A stretch of 64,000 bases of DNA from Kiloniellaceae bacterium. Lineage in GTDB: Bacteria; Pseudomonadota; Alphaproteobacteria; Kiloniellales; J153. The notes beneath the pieces were generated by a model. That model was not told where the DNA came from and did not search any database. It saw only the letters and a program-made list of their open reading frames with translations. The DNA is taken from NCBI GenBank assembly GCA_021776175.1, contig JAJFGJ010000035.1:38126-102125 (forward strand). Direction: 5' to 3'. How positions within the stretch are numbered: the first letter of the stretch is position 1; every line of letters starts with the position of its first letter. Below are positions 46,532 to 56,018 of the stretch, piece after piece. The position numbers and the translations under genes are program-made.

Positions 46532-48929
46532 GGGCATACTCCCTATGAGATGCGTTCGGGTCTCTTGGCGCGCAGGCGAGAATGAAAAAGAGCCCGAGAA
46601 CGGCGACACCGCCGCCGATCCAGCCAATAACCACGGCACTCTGTCCCGTGAGAAAAAACAGTTGTCCTACCATAATCGGCCCGGCGACGTGTCCAACCCG
46701 CTCTAGGAAGCGATAGCCGGCCGTGGCCGTGTTCGGGCCGATATCGCGAGCGAGCTTCGAATCCGCTATGTGCGTGACGACCGGAGCATTGATGAAGCCA
46801 TGAGCCAGCCCCACGATAGTCACGCCGACGATCATGGCGAGGCTGGCAAGGCGCTCATCGGAGGCATATTCGCTATGCGACAGTGAACCGCTGTAGCCCA
46901 CCAGTAACAGCCCGATCCCGCTGACGAACGCTCCCCAGAACAGAATACTCTCTGTCCTGCCGGTGCGATCGACGAAACGGGAAGCGTAGGTGCTGGCGGC
47001 CAAAACACCAATGGCATAGAGCATGATGATCTGACCGATGTCTTCTTGTGCGTACTGCTGTTGGGCCAGAAGCAGAGGCAAGGCGAATATGATAATGCCG
47101 GTCATGACGGCTTTGGCCGGAATGCCGATTAACAATATGGTCTGGATAAAGTCGAGATTTCGTAGCATGCGCCAGAGGTCGTGGCCAAGCCAGCGCGGGT
47201 TGGATGCGGTGTTGTAAGCTTTGGAGACAGCGGGAGAGACTGTGGGAACCAGGATGATCGTATAGATCGTCGCCGCGGTGGCGATGGTTCCGGCAAGCAA
47301 AAACATCGCCTGCGGGCCCAAGTAGACAACAAGCAAGGAGCCGATCGCCATTCCGGAAATCATGCCGCCTTGAAAGCCGAACACGATGATCGCGGCGCCC
47401 TGAGTCTTCTTTCCCGGCTGTGCCTTGGCCAGAATGTAGCACTGCACGCCGATGAAAAGTATTCCCTGGCCAATACCCGCCGCGGAACGCGCAACGACCA
47501 CACTTTCGAAGTCATGGGCGAAACCTAGCGACAGCAGGCTGAATGAAGCGAGCGAGAGACCCGCGTATATCAAACGCCGAGGCCCGATACGTTGAGCGTA
47601 ATAACCGGCCGGAATTAGAGATAGCGCAAAGAATAAGTAGTATGCCATGAAAGGCATCGAGACGAGACCGGACACCGACCCCGTTTCAGACAGAAGTTGG
47701 GCCACGAACTGGGGAAAGAAGGAATAGATCAAATGTTCGCTTAGAACCGCGACAAAGAAGATCGCCTTGATCAGACCGAGTTCGAAATCCGTGAAATCGC
47801 TTGCCTGTCGAGTTTTTCCCTGTTCCGTAACCGGCACCTGAAGCCACTGTAGGGATCTCGCCATGTGCAAGAACAGCCCGGCCAGAAAGGCGGAAGCCAC
47901 GAACAACGCGGAAAAGTTCTTCACACTTCTCAAGACCTGCCGCGATACGACCTCCGTTGGCAGGGCCACGGCTACTTTAACCTGATTGGCGTTCTGTTCC
48001 GGGCGCGATAGGTCGATCATATACTCGTAGGAACCACGCTCCTTTGTCCACGGCTCGTCTATTTTGCTGGGATCGCTGTGAATCGTCACTTGACCATTGA
48101 CGATCAGGGCAATCGTGCTGATATCGGAATTTACGCGGCGATACTCGGCAAAAACATTGTCGATGCCCTCAAGTTCATGGATCTTGATATTGAAATCCAC
48201 AATGTCGCGGAGCCTTTGGCCCAGAGAATCCGCCAAGGTTTTTGTCTTCGACTGCGCTCCATCCGAGTAGACCGAAATTAAGTTGCCTACCACCATCGCC
48301 GACATCGTCAGAAACGCTACCGCGAAGGCGATCTGCAGCCACGGCGCGCGGGACGTTGAAAGTCGCGGCCCGAATAGCGCGGTGAAACAAGCAAAACCCA
48401 CGGACAGGATAGCGGCCCAGATCAAGAGTATCTTGAAGCGGTCCTTCAACTCGCGCTTGATGGTCGCCAAGGGGGTGGAAATCACGAGGCTGCCAACCGT
48501 CTCGAACTTGTTCGATAGCGGAAGGACTACGTGGAGGTAGTCGTCGCTTTGACGCAGGTCTATGTCCGAAACTTCCTGGTCATCGGTTATTTCGGCACGC
48601 GGTGGAAGCTGCTCTACCTCATAATCGCCCCGGAAAAATACCGTGCGGCCGCTCTCATCGAAGACGGTAATCGTGGAAATGGATGAATCCGAGGCTAGGA
48701 TCGCATCGGCGCGAGTCGGGAACCCGACGTACTGACGCAACGGTAACCCGGCCCGCAAATACCCCGACATTGCCGTCTGCAGGATCTTGTCCTGGGCGTG
48801 AAGCTTTTCGACATGGAACTGAGTATAGGTTCGCTGCGCTTCGCCAAAGCCGACATAGACTATCAGAAACAGCGATAAGCCGCAGACCAGGAGCATAGTC
48901 ACAAAGTCGGATAGGCGTCGCTTCAACAT
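46515..48929 (-). CDS. sensor domain fused to MFS transporter
   Basis: 804 residues. A TM helix (about 12-30) and an extracytoplasmic sensory domain (31-165, ISTITVFDESGRTVFFRG) come first, then TM helices near 168-220. A second extracytoplasmic PAS/Cache-like segment (222-335, ISTIALIVNGQVTIHSDPSK) follows, then a TM near 345. Residues 385-795 are a 12-helix MFS domain (YYAQRIGPRRLIYAGLSLAS is the loop 2-3 signature). MFS proteins rarely carry two periplasmic sensor modules. It is the middle gene of a three-gene operon. Confidence 0.75.
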   Translation of the reverse strand: MLKRRLSDFVTMLLVCGLSLFLIVYVGFGEAQRTYTQFHVEKLHAQDKILQTAMSGYLRAGLPLRQYVGFPTRADAILASDSSISTITVFDESGRTVFFRGDYEVEQLPPRAEITDDQEVSDIDLRQSDDYLHVVLPLSNKFETVGSLVISTPLATIKRELKDRFKILLIWAAILSVGFACFTALFGPRLSTSRAPWLQIAFAVAFLTMSAMVVGNLISVYSDGAQSKTKTLADSLGQRLRDIVDFNIKIHELEGIDNVFAEYRRVNSDISTIALIVNGQVTIHSDPSKIDEPWTKERGSYEYMIDLSRPEQNANQVKVAVALPTEVVSRQVLRSVKNFSALFVASAFLAGLFLHMARSLQWLQVPVTEQGKTRQASDFTDFELGLIKAIFFVAVLSEHLIYSFFPQFVAQLLSETGSVSGLVSMPFMAYYLFFALSLIPAGYYAQRIGPRRLIYAGLSLASFSLLSLGFAHDFESVVVARSAAGIGQGILFIGVQCYILAKAQPGKKTQGAAIIVFGFQGGMISGMAIGSLLVVYLGPQAMFLLAGTIATAATIYTIILVPTVSPAVSKAYNTASNPRWLGHDLWRMLRNLDFIQTILLIGIPAKAVMTGIIIFALPLLLAQQQYAQEDIGQIIMLYAIGVLAASTYASRFVDRTGRTESILFWGAFVSGIGLLLVGYSGSLSHSEYASDERLASLAMIVGVTIVGLAHGFINAPVVTHIADSKLARDIGPNTATAGYRFLERVGHVAGPIMVGQLFFLTGQSAVVIGWIGGGVAVLGLFFILACAPRDPNASHREYAHGRTS

Positions 48930-48986
48930 GCTCTTGCCCCTACTGCGCCGTGCCGGCGTTTAATGGATTTCATGATCTTTCAACGC

Positions 48987-50207
48987 TTAATCTAGGAGAG
49001 CCATCAAATGCGAAACCGAACCCCGCCGCTGGCTGAGCAGCAAATCGATCCGGTCCGCCAGAACCGATAAGATCAGGTCCTCATAGTCCATGCCGATTTT
49101 AGGCAAGGTGGTGCAGATGAGGCTGGTGGACTTCTCGCAGGGCTGTTTCAAATCAGGTTTTGGATTTGCTTCGAGCACGAAAAGGCGCCCATTCGAGTCT
49201 GAACGAAGGTCGAGACGAACCAGGGATTCTAGATTCATCTCGACGGCAACCTTCCGGGCGAGATCGTGCAGTTGCTCGAGGACAATTTCGTCCTTCTTAT
49301 CGTCAAGCACCATGACTCGGTCCGAGGTAATGGGCTTCACGTCCATGGACGTGAAGATTTTCTCGTCCGGGCCGATAGCCCGTTCGATCTCGGCGAACAC
49401 GAAGGGATCCCTTCTGCGCGCCATTTTGCGATTCTTGGACACGACCATCCCGCCGACCCCCACACAGTATTCGCGTCCGGCCAGATAGGTTTCGATGAGG
49501 ACATGGTTTTCGGTCGCCTCATAGACCCGCTCCACCGTTTCGGGTAGGTCGCACTCATTCTCGACGTAGTGAACGTGCAACGAGGCGCGGCCGGAGACCG
49601 GCTTGACGATATACGGGCCCCAATGGTCCTTGAAGGTCTGTAGGAATCGGCTGTTGACCTTAGGCCGGAAAGGACCGCGAGCAGGGTGCCAAGTGATGAA
49701 TGGCGCGGTCGGGATACCCAGATACAACAGCTCCTGCTTGAAGATATGCTTGTTATCCAGTGTCCCGGCGATCAGGGGATCGTGACCGACGTAGGGTATG
49801 CCGAGCATTTCCAGCATCGCGGGGGCATGTGACATGGGGTTATACCCCTGCACGCCGCCGGTATTCAGCCATGCTAAATGAATGTTTTCCTCGGCGAGAG
49901 CCGTGGCGAGCCGCATGTCGTCGGGAACCAGGATGACATGTTGGAACCCAAGCCTTTCCAAGGCGCCGGCGATATCTTCCGCGACCGCCTTGTAGCTTTT
50001 CCAAGAGCGTGGATTCCGGGTCTGGTGGATAACGGAGCCATCGGCCGATTTATCGCCGCCATAGACCACGGCAATCCGCATGCGGGCGCGTAAGCGGTCG
50101 AGCTGGAGTTCCAGTTCCTCGACTCGGCCGCCGCGGCGCGGTGGACTCGAGTGCTTGGGACTCAACGCAGGCTTGTCGACGGCGACTTGCGCCTGTTGAG
50201 TCGGCAT
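48987..50207 (-). CDS. ATP-grasp ligase, D-Ala-D-Ala-ligase-like
   Basis: 406 residues from ATG 50207, with AGGGAGGTG five bases upstream. An N-terminal coiled region (VEELELQLDRLRARM) leads into RIAVVYGGDKSADG. The ATP-grasp core follows: DNKHIFKQELLYLGIPTAPF, GPYIVKPVSGRASLHVHYV, and the Mg-binding end RLDLRSDSNGRLFVLEANPKP. It forms an amide or peptide bond with ATP. It heads the operon with the sensor-MFS and the binding protein, suggesting a small peptide-like product that is made, exported or sensed. Confidence 0.75.
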   Translation of the reverse strand: MPTQQAQVAVDKPALSPKHSSPPRRGGRVEELELQLDRLRARMRIAVVYGGDKSADGSVIHQTRNPRSWKSYKAVAEDIAGALERLGFQHVILVPDDMRLATALAEENIHLAWLNTGGVQGYNPMSHAPAMLEMLGIPYVGHDPLIAGTLDNKHIFKQELLYLGIPTAPFITWHPARGPFRPKVNSRFLQTFKDHWGPYIVKPVSGRASLHVHYVENECDLPETVERVYEATENHVLIETYLAGREYCVGVGGMVVSKNRKMARRRDPFVFAEIERAIGPDEKIFTSMDVKPITSDRVMVLDDKKDEIVLEQLHDLARKVAVEMNLESLVRLDLRSDSNGRLFVLEANPKPDLKQPCEKSTSLICTTLPKIGMDYEDLILSVLADRIDLLLSQRRGSVSHLMALLD

Positions 50208-50452
50208 TCCAACACCTCCCTGAGTTAACATGCTTTTTAAAGGCGGCATGTTAAGTGGAAGGTAAATTAATCTATAACAATGAATACATTGCTAATATAT
50301 ATTGATAAAATGCCTAGACGTATATGTGGGTATAATAACATATCGTTTTGAGTTCATAGTTGTTTAGTTTTTCAATTATAAATATCGCAACGACTGTCAG
50401 CTATCTTCACGTTGGCGTGAAATAACCGAAAGTTTACGTTAACCTGCGCAAT
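50208..50452. other. AT-rich divergent promoter region
   Basis: AT-rich gap between the ATP-grasp operon (minus strand) and the histidine kinase (plus strand). CAATGAATACATTG near 50280 is an imperfect palindrome. No gene is seen. Confidence 0.45.
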
Positions 50453-50489
50453 TTGTGGCGCAACCGTCGATTTGCGGCGCAACTATACT
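50453..50489 (+). promoter_or_regulatory. tandem operator and -10 box of the histidine kinase gene
   Basis: TTGTGGCGCAAC (50453-50464) and TTGCGGCGCAAC (50472-50483) are direct repeats 19 bp apart, and the second contains the palindrome TTGCGGCGCAA. TATACT (50484-50489) follows, and the ATG is only six bases further on, which predicts a leaderless mRNA. Confidence 0.45.
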
Positions 50490-50495
50490 GGCGCG

Positions 50496-52199
50496 ATGAC
50501 TGAATTTACCCAAGCACCGACCGGACGAACGGCTGGCCCTGCAAGCGCGAATCAGATGCGCTTACTCGAAGGCCAGAACCGTATCTTCGAGGCTATAGCC
50601 AGGGGCAAGCCTCTCGAAATCATTCTGCTGGAACTTGCGCGCATCGTGGAAGACCTCTTCGATGGAGCGGTCTGTGTGATCGGTCTTGTCAAAGCGCGTG
50701 AGGACACGCTGTGCCTCGCCGCCGCGCCCAGCCTTCCGACCGCCCTTCGAGCGACTCTCGCTCAGGTCCCCTTGCGTCCTTCGGCCGGGTTATCGGCTGC
50801 TGCCGTATGCCGCGGCGAGCCGGTCGTGGTCTGCGATGCGGCCGGCGAGGAAGGTGTGGGCGAGCCGCGCCGGGCTATCCTGCCGATTGGATTCCAGGCC
50901 GGCTGGGCGCAGCCGATTCTGGATACAACCGGCAAAGCCTTGGGTGCTTTGAGCTTGTTTTTCCGCCAGCAACAATGCCCCGAAGCAGACGATTATCGTA
51001 CCATCGACAGCCTGATTCCCTTGGCCCAGATCGCGGTCGAACACGACCGGCGTGCGAACGCCCTGCGCATGGCCGACGAGCGCATCGCCTCGATCGCGGC
51101 GAGCCTTCCCGGTGTGGTCTATCAGCGTGTGGTCCGCCCGGATGGCGATATTCGATACACCTATATCAGCGAAGGCGCGCGCGAACTTTTCGGCGTGGCG
51201 CCCGAGGAAATCATCGCTAATCCGAGCGCTCTGTTCGATTGCCACGGGCCGGACTACGGCAGCACGTTCCGGGAACGCCTGCTCGCCGCCTCGCGCGATT
51301 TGGAAATGTGGGATGTCGAGGCTGAGATCATCTCGCGCAATGGCGAACGCCGGTGGACGCGCGCTCTCGCCCGCCCGCACCGCGAGCCGGATGGGTCGGT
51401 GGTTTGGAACGGCGTCATTCTCGACGCGACGCGCCTCAAGCAAGCAAACCTGGATCTCGCGGCGGCCAACCGGTCGCAAACCGAATTCCTGGCCAACATG
51501 AGCCACGAATTACGCACACCGCTAAACGCGATCATCGGTTTTTCCGATCTCATGTTGACACTGAAGGATACCGGCTCGCTTTCCGGTAAATTCCTTGAGT
51601 ACATAAAATCCATCCATGACAGTGGCACGTATTTACTCGACATCATCAACGACGTCCTCGATCTCGCGAAGATCGAGGCGGGGAAGTCGGAACTTAGCGA
51701 GGAAATTCTCGATCTGCGCAGGCTGATCGAGGCAAGCGTCCGACTGATCAAACCAAAGGCCGATGAAAACGGTCTGACGCTAACCCTTGGCATCGCGGAG
51801 CACGTGTCCAGAATTTTTGTCGACGAGCGGAAGGTCAAGCAAATCCTGATCAATCTGCTATCGAACGCGGTTAAGTTCACGCCGGCTGGCGGCAAGATCG
51901 CCGTTACGGCGCAAATCGGCCCCGGCGGGCGGCTAGAGATTATTGTTGCCGACACCGGCGTCGGGATCGCGCAGCAGGATTTGGAGGCAGTCCTGAATCC
52001 CTTCGCGCAGGCCGACAGCGGATTGAACCGCCGGTTCGAGGGCACCGGCCTCGGTCTGCCGCTGTCCAAGGCGATGGCCGAACTGCACGGAGGCGAGTTG
52101 ACACTACGGAGCGTGCCGGACGTTGGCACCACGGCGACGGTCGGCTTTCCGGCAAGCCGGCTTCGCGGCCCCTCGGGCGGATCGAGCAACGCCGCGTAA
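50496..52199 (+). CDS. GAF-PAS sensor histidine kinase
   Basis: 567 residues from ATG 50496. Domain order: GAF (about 25-185), PAS/PAC (195-315, VYQRVVRPDGDIRYTYISEG), HisKA (325-395) with phospho-acceptor His337 in FLANMSHELRTPLNAI, and HATPase with ILINLLSNAVKF, VADTGVGI and GTGLGLPLSKAM. There is no transmembrane segment, so it senses a cytoplasmic signal. No response regulator is adjacent (orphan kinase). No ribosome site precedes the ATG. Confidence 0.88.
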   Translation: MTEFTQAPTGRTAGPASANQMRLLEGQNRIFEAIARGKPLEIILLELARIVEDLFDGAVCVIGLVKAREDTLCLAAAPSLPTALRATLAQVPLRPSAGLSAAAVCRGEPVVVCDAAGEEGVGEPRRAILPIGFQAGWAQPILDTTGKALGALSLFFRQQQCPEADDYRTIDSLIPLAQIAVEHDRRANALRMADERIASIAASLPGVVYQRVVRPDGDIRYTYISEGARELFGVAPEEIIANPSALFDCHGPDYGSTFRERLLAASRDLEMWDVEAEIISRNGERRWTRALARPHREPDGSVVWNGVILDATRLKQANLDLAAANRSQTEFLANMSHELRTPLNAIIGFSDLMLTLKDTGSLSGKFLEYIKSIHDSGTYLLDIINDVLDLAKIEAGKSELSEEILDLRRLIEASVRLIKPKADENGLTLTLGIAEHVSRIFVDERKVKQILINLLSNAVKFTPAGGKIAVTAQIGPGGRLEIIVADTGVGIAQQDLEAVLNPFAQADSGLNRRFEGTGLGLPLSKAMAELHGGELTLRSVPDVGTTATVGFPASRLRGPSGGSSNAA

Positions 52200-52261
52200 T
52201 CCGCTGGCTCAAGATCCGCGCGCGCCCCTTGCGATGCGATAGCATCGCGGCGGAACGCACC

Positions 52262-53812
52262 CTAGCCGCCAGGGATCTCCTTGCCCGGTGGCGATGGGTC
52301 CAGCCTGGTCTTGTGCCGGAACAAGATAATGAACGGAATTAGCGCCGCCAGGATCAGCGCGATCAGCAGGAAGCTGTTGTTGTAGGCGATCATGGTCGCT
52401 TGGCGGGTGATCTCTATATCGAGCGCCGCCAGGCCACTGGATTCCGCCGTCGTCCAGGCTTCCGGATAGGTTCGGTAGCGCAGAATTCCGTTGAAGGGAT
52501 TGATGCTTTCACTGAGCAGCGCATGGTTGATCTGGATGTAGCGGGCGTGCAGGCCGATGACGGCGGCGGTGCCGATGGCGCTGCCGGAATCGAAACACAG
52601 GTAGAAGAGGGCCAAGCCCTGATCCTGTATCCGCTTGTTCAGCTTCGCCAGGGCGAGCGTGTTGAGCGATGCCCAAATCGCGCCGGTCGCGCAACCCTGC
52701 AGGAAACTCGCCCAGGCAACGTCACGCGGCCTGACCTCGACGGTCCAGTGCCCCATGGTCCAGGCCGAGAAGGACATTAGGGCGAGGCCGAAGAACAGGA
52801 TCGGCCGTGGATCGACGCGGTCGCGGATCTGACTCATGACGGTCAGGCCGATGATCGATCCGATACCGCGCGGCAGCATCAGATAGCCGGCTTCGGTCGC
52901 TGGAAAGCCGCCGATCTGCTGCATCAGCAAGGGCAGCAGCAGCATCGGCAGAAACAGCACCGAGCCGATCATGAAGATAAACACCAAGCCGAGGGTAAAA
53001 TTGCGCCCGCTAAAGAGTGTGCGTTCGATGAAGGAATGGCGCGCGGTCATGGTGTGAGCCACGAGAAGGTAGAGCGCGATGCCGCCGATCAGGGCCTCGG
53101 CGATGATCTCCGTCGAATCGAACCAGTCCAGGCGCTCGCCGCGGGCCAGCATGAGCTGCAACACGCCGACGCCGACGATCAACGTCGTGAAACCGAACCA
53201 GTCCAATGGCCGCGCCGCCTTGGGGCTGTCGGGAACGATCGCCCAAACGGCGGCGAAGACGGCGATCCCGACCGGCACATTGACATAGAAGATCCAGGGC
53301 CAGCCAAATTCATCGATCAAGGTGCCGGCGATGGCCGGCGCGATGACGTTCGCGGTGACGAAACCCAAGGCCCAGAGGGAGGTTGCCTGGCCATGACGCT
53401 CGGGCGGGAAGGCGTTGATGGCGATGGACTGGCCGACGGGGATGAGCGCCGCGCCGAAGGAGCCCTGTAGCAGGCGCCAGGTCACCTCCTGCTCCAGTGT
53501 CGTGGCGGCGGCGCAGCCCAGGAGCGTCGCCGTGTAACCGGCCAGCGCCCAGAGGTATATCCGCTTGCGCCCGAAGCGAATGCTGAACCAGCCGACCGAG
53601 GCGGTCATCATGGCGCTGCCGATGACAAAGGCGATCATGACCCAGGCGATCTGGTCGGTGGTCGCCGAGAAGGAGCCTTGCATGTGCGGCAGCGCCACGC
53701 CGACCGAATTCCAGGTGAAGGCGTAGCTCGCCGTGCCAAGTGTCGAACACAGAACGATAAGTATGCTGCGCAGGCCGATCGGCTTGCCCGCGGCCGCTTC
53801 GGCCTTTCCCAT
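52262..53812 (-). CDS. DHA2-family MFS drug exporter (EmrB-like)
   Basis: 516 residues with about 14 hydrophobic helices, the DHA2 number. Loop motif GWFSIRFGRKRIYLWALAGY and motif C-like FYVNVPVGIAVFAA are recognisable. It exports hydrophobic compounds with the proton gradient. No EmrA/HlyD adaptor gene is adjacent, so it either works alone or uses a distant partner. Confidence 0.87.
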   Translation of the reverse strand: MGKAEAAAGKPIGLRSILIVLCSTLGTASYAFTWNSVGVALPHMQGSFSATTDQIAWVMIAFVIGSAMMTASVGWFSIRFGRKRIYLWALAGYTATLLGCAAATTLEQEVTWRLLQGSFGAALIPVGQSIAINAFPPERHGQATSLWALGFVTANVIAPAIAGTLIDEFGWPWIFYVNVPVGIAVFAAVWAIVPDSPKAARPLDWFGFTTLIVGVGVLQLMLARGERLDWFDSTEIIAEALIGGIALYLLVAHTMTARHSFIERTLFSGRNFTLGLVFIFMIGSVLFLPMLLLPLLMQQIGGFPATEAGYLMLPRGIGSIIGLTVMSQIRDRVDPRPILFFGLALMSFSAWTMGHWTVEVRPRDVAWASFLQGCATGAIWASLNTLALAKLNKRIQDQGLALFYLCFDSGSAIGTAAVIGLHARYIQINHALLSESINPFNGILRYRTYPEAWTTAESSGLAALDIEITRQATMIAYNNSFLLIALILAALIPFIILFRHKTRLDPSPPGKEIPGG

Positions 53813-53902
53813 GCCCTTGCTTGTGCCACCGCCGCGCCGCCGCGTCCAGCGCGCCGGCCCGCCTTATGTCATGGAACGCGGCACCATCGCATGCCGATCA
53901 GC

Positions 53903-53953
53903 CCTACTATAGCCCCGCTAATAACAGACAAGGGATTAGGCATTTTGGCCTAA
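53903..53953. repeat. tRNA-flank-like repeat, copy A
   Basis: CCTACTATA, 11 bp, then AACAGACAAGGG, then a small palindrome TTAGGC/GCCTAA (53936-53953). The same words at the same spacing occur at 55956 next to the tRNA-Lys fragment. It is possibly the remnant of another integration event at the tRNA downstream region. Confidence 0.5.
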
Positions 53954-54018
53954 CTGACCTGCCCCATCGAGGTGGTCCACCGGTTAAGTTAGAGTCCGGT
54001 GGTTATGGTCGCCCTGGT

Positions 54019-54348
54019 TCAGTTGGTGTAGGTCTCGCGGAAAATGTAGCGCCCGTCCTCCCAGCCGGTGAAAAAGTCCCCGATCTGGGGGTGCGACACG
54101 GGCTTGCCGCTCTCGTCCATCAGCAGGTTCTGTTCGGAGACGTAGGCGATGTAGGCCGTCTCATCGTTCTCGGCCAGCAGATGGTAAAAGGGCTGGTCCT
54201 TGCTCGGCCGCACATTCTTAGGAATCGATTGCCACCATTCCTCGGAGTTGGAAAATTCCGGATCGACGTCGAAAATCACCCCGCGGAATGCAAAAACGCG
54301 GTGGTGAACGATGTCGCCGATTTGGAACTTGGCTATCTTGAGTACCAT
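54019..54348 (-). CDS. hspQ: heat-shock protein HspQ
   Basis: 109 residues. It matches HspQ/YccV throughout: KFQIGDIVHHRVFAFRGVIF, PFYHLLAENDETAYIAYVSEQ, and HPQIGDFFTGWEDGRYI near the C-terminus. HspQ is a small cytoplasmic protein that promotes proteolysis (a Lon specificity enhancer in Enterobacteria) and binds hemimethylated DNA in vitro. Typical chromosomal gene, monocistronic here. Confidence 0.9.
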   Translation of the reverse strand: MVLKIAKFQIGDIVHHRVFAFRGVIFDVDPEFSNSEEWWQSIPKNVRPSKDQPFYHLLAENDETAYIAYVSEQNLLMDESGKPVSHPQIGDFFTGWEDGRYIFRETYTN

Positions 54349-54679
54349 AACCGTATTCTAACACAAGAAAGCGGCGGCAACCACTATGCCTCTCGCGGCG
54401 GGGTTGGCTACAAGCGGCGCTCGGAAGTCCGAAGTCTCTCGGTTTGCGGCACTTTCGCGCATGAAGGACAGTCGTGCGCCTAGTAGGCCCCAGGAGCCGA
54501 TTTTCTGCCCCTGCAGCGCCGTTTCTTCCCGACGGACTCCAAGGGACAGGCAGACAGCACCGTGATTCTGGCGAGCCTCAGCAACGACTAGAAAGTGGGC
54601 TTTCGATGGACTACGGGAACCGGAGCATCATAAGCTAGGTTGCACCAAGTCATTGCCGATAACGTGAATGGAGAACACC
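54349..54679. other. intergenic region without recognised feature
   Basis: 331 bp between hspQ and the ureohydrolase gene. I see no gene, RNA or repeat; the last bases supply the GGAGA ribosome site of the next gene. Confidence 0.5.
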
Positions 54680-55660
54680 ATGCCGACCCGCGATCACCCC
54701 GGACTACCGGGTCACGATGTTTGGGACCAGGACCTGTTCACCTGCCCGTTTACGTTCATGGGTATTCCGCTTTCCCATGACCTGTCGAACAGCCAGGCGG
54801 CGGTTCTTGGAGTTCCGTTCGATTGTGGGACCCATCCCGTGCGTATCGGTTCGCGTTACGGCCCGCAAGCGATCCGCGAGCAGTCTCGACTGATCCGGCC
54901 CTATCAACCACCCATTGCCGATTTCAATGCGCTGGAGCGCCTCAAGGCGGTCGACTGCGGCAACGTCAATGTGGTTCCCGGCGTTATCGAGGAGTCTTTC
55001 GAGCATATCGAGGAGGCCGTCTGGCGCATCGCCGACAGCGACACCATCCCCCTAACCATGGGGGGCGACGGGGCGGTGACACTGCCCCAGCTGCGCGCTC
55101 TCCATCGCAAGCACCGGGATCTCGTCGTCCTTCATATCGACGCCCATACCGATACCTACCCCGGCGAAGGTGACGTTCGGGCCCGGTACAATACGGCGAC
55201 CACCTTCACCCGCGCTGCAGAGGAAGGGGTGGTCGACACCGCGAACTCGATTCACATCGGGCCCCGGGGAACCATCGGCAGCCAGAATGTCTTCGAACAT
55301 ACCCGTGACCAGGGTTACGAACTGATCAACGGCACCGAGCTATACGAGCGCGGGTTCGACGCGGTCATCGCGCATGTTCACGAGCGCCTCGCCGGGCGTC
55401 CGGTCTATTTGTGCTTCGACATGGATTTCTTCGACCCGTCCTGCGCGCCGGGGGTCTGCACGCCGACTTGGGGTGGGGCGACGGCGCGTGAGGGGTTGAC
55501 GCTCCTGCAGCGTCTCGCCGGCCTGAACTTCGTCGCCTTCGACGTCAATACGGTCAGTCCGCCCCATGACGTCGGCGGCATGACCGCTTTCCTTGCCGGG
55601 ACGGTGATGCTCGAGTGCATGGCCTTGGCTTGCAGGCGGCAGCAGAACATCGCCCCCTAG
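54680..55660 (+). CDS. agmatinase/arginase-family ureohydrolase
   Basis: 326 residues from ATG 54680, with GGAGA six bases ahead; ATG 54668 is an alternative. Ureohydrolase fold with the manganese ligands HIDAHTDTYPG (Asp, His, Asp) and CFDMDFFDPSCAPG (two Asp). The first ligand motif, normally GGDH, reads MGGDGAVTLPQ, so the usual His is a Gly. It hydrolyses a guanidino compound to urea plus amine in the cytoplasm, but the substrate cannot be set. It stands alone, without polyamine genes. Confidence 0.82.
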   Translation: MPTRDHPGLPGHDVWDQDLFTCPFTFMGIPLSHDLSNSQAAVLGVPFDCGTHPVRIGSRYGPQAIREQSRLIRPYQPPIADFNALERLKAVDCGNVNVVPGVIEESFEHIEEAVWRIADSDTIPLTMGGDGAVTLPQLRALHRKHRDLVVLHIDAHTDTYPGEGDVRARYNTATTFTRAAEEGVVDTANSIHIGPRGTIGSQNVFEHTRDQGYELINGTELYERGFDAVIAHVHERLAGRPVYLCFDMDFFDPSCAPGVCTPTWGGATAREGLTLLQRLAGLNFVAFDVNTVSPPHDVGGMTAFLAGTVMLECMALACRRQQNIAP

Positions 55661-55955
55661 GAGCAGGCGCTTAGGAAACCGTTGGTTTAGACTCGCCTGG
55701 AGCCCCGCCTCAGCCAAGCGCGGCCCTAAACCCAAAGCCGCGGCGGCGGAGTAGGGGGCCAAATTAGTATACTGTCTTCTTGAGTTCGCTGAGGCTTCTC
55801 CGATCGAAACCGAGCTAGACGAGCGGATCGCCGTGAGCATCGCGAAGACACAAGGGATGGTGCTTAGACCGGACGTTCCCGGCGAAGCTCGGTGCGTGGC
55901 CCCGTCCACCCGATCTCGGCTAGGTAATTCAGCCGACACCACACGCTACAATATG

Positions 55956-56011
55956 CCTACTATACGCCTACTAGAAACAGACAAGGGGCCAGCCATTTCA
56001 GCTAACCCCTT
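55956..56011. repeat. tRNA-flank-like repeat, copy B with hairpin
   Basis: CCTACTATA and AACAGACAAGGG at the same 20-bp offset as in copy A (53903). A hairpin follows: AAGGGGCCAGC (55983-55993) with GCTAACCCCTT (56001-56011). It directly adjoins the 3' end of the tRNA-Lys fragment and probably represents the native tRNA downstream flank and terminator. Confidence 0.6.
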
Positions 56012-56018
56012 GATATAA

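Noticed and set aside
53953..54000. Possible IS3-family end (TGACCTGCCCC near 53954)
   Set aside because: Only a short resemblance from memory; no transposase fragment or partner end was found.
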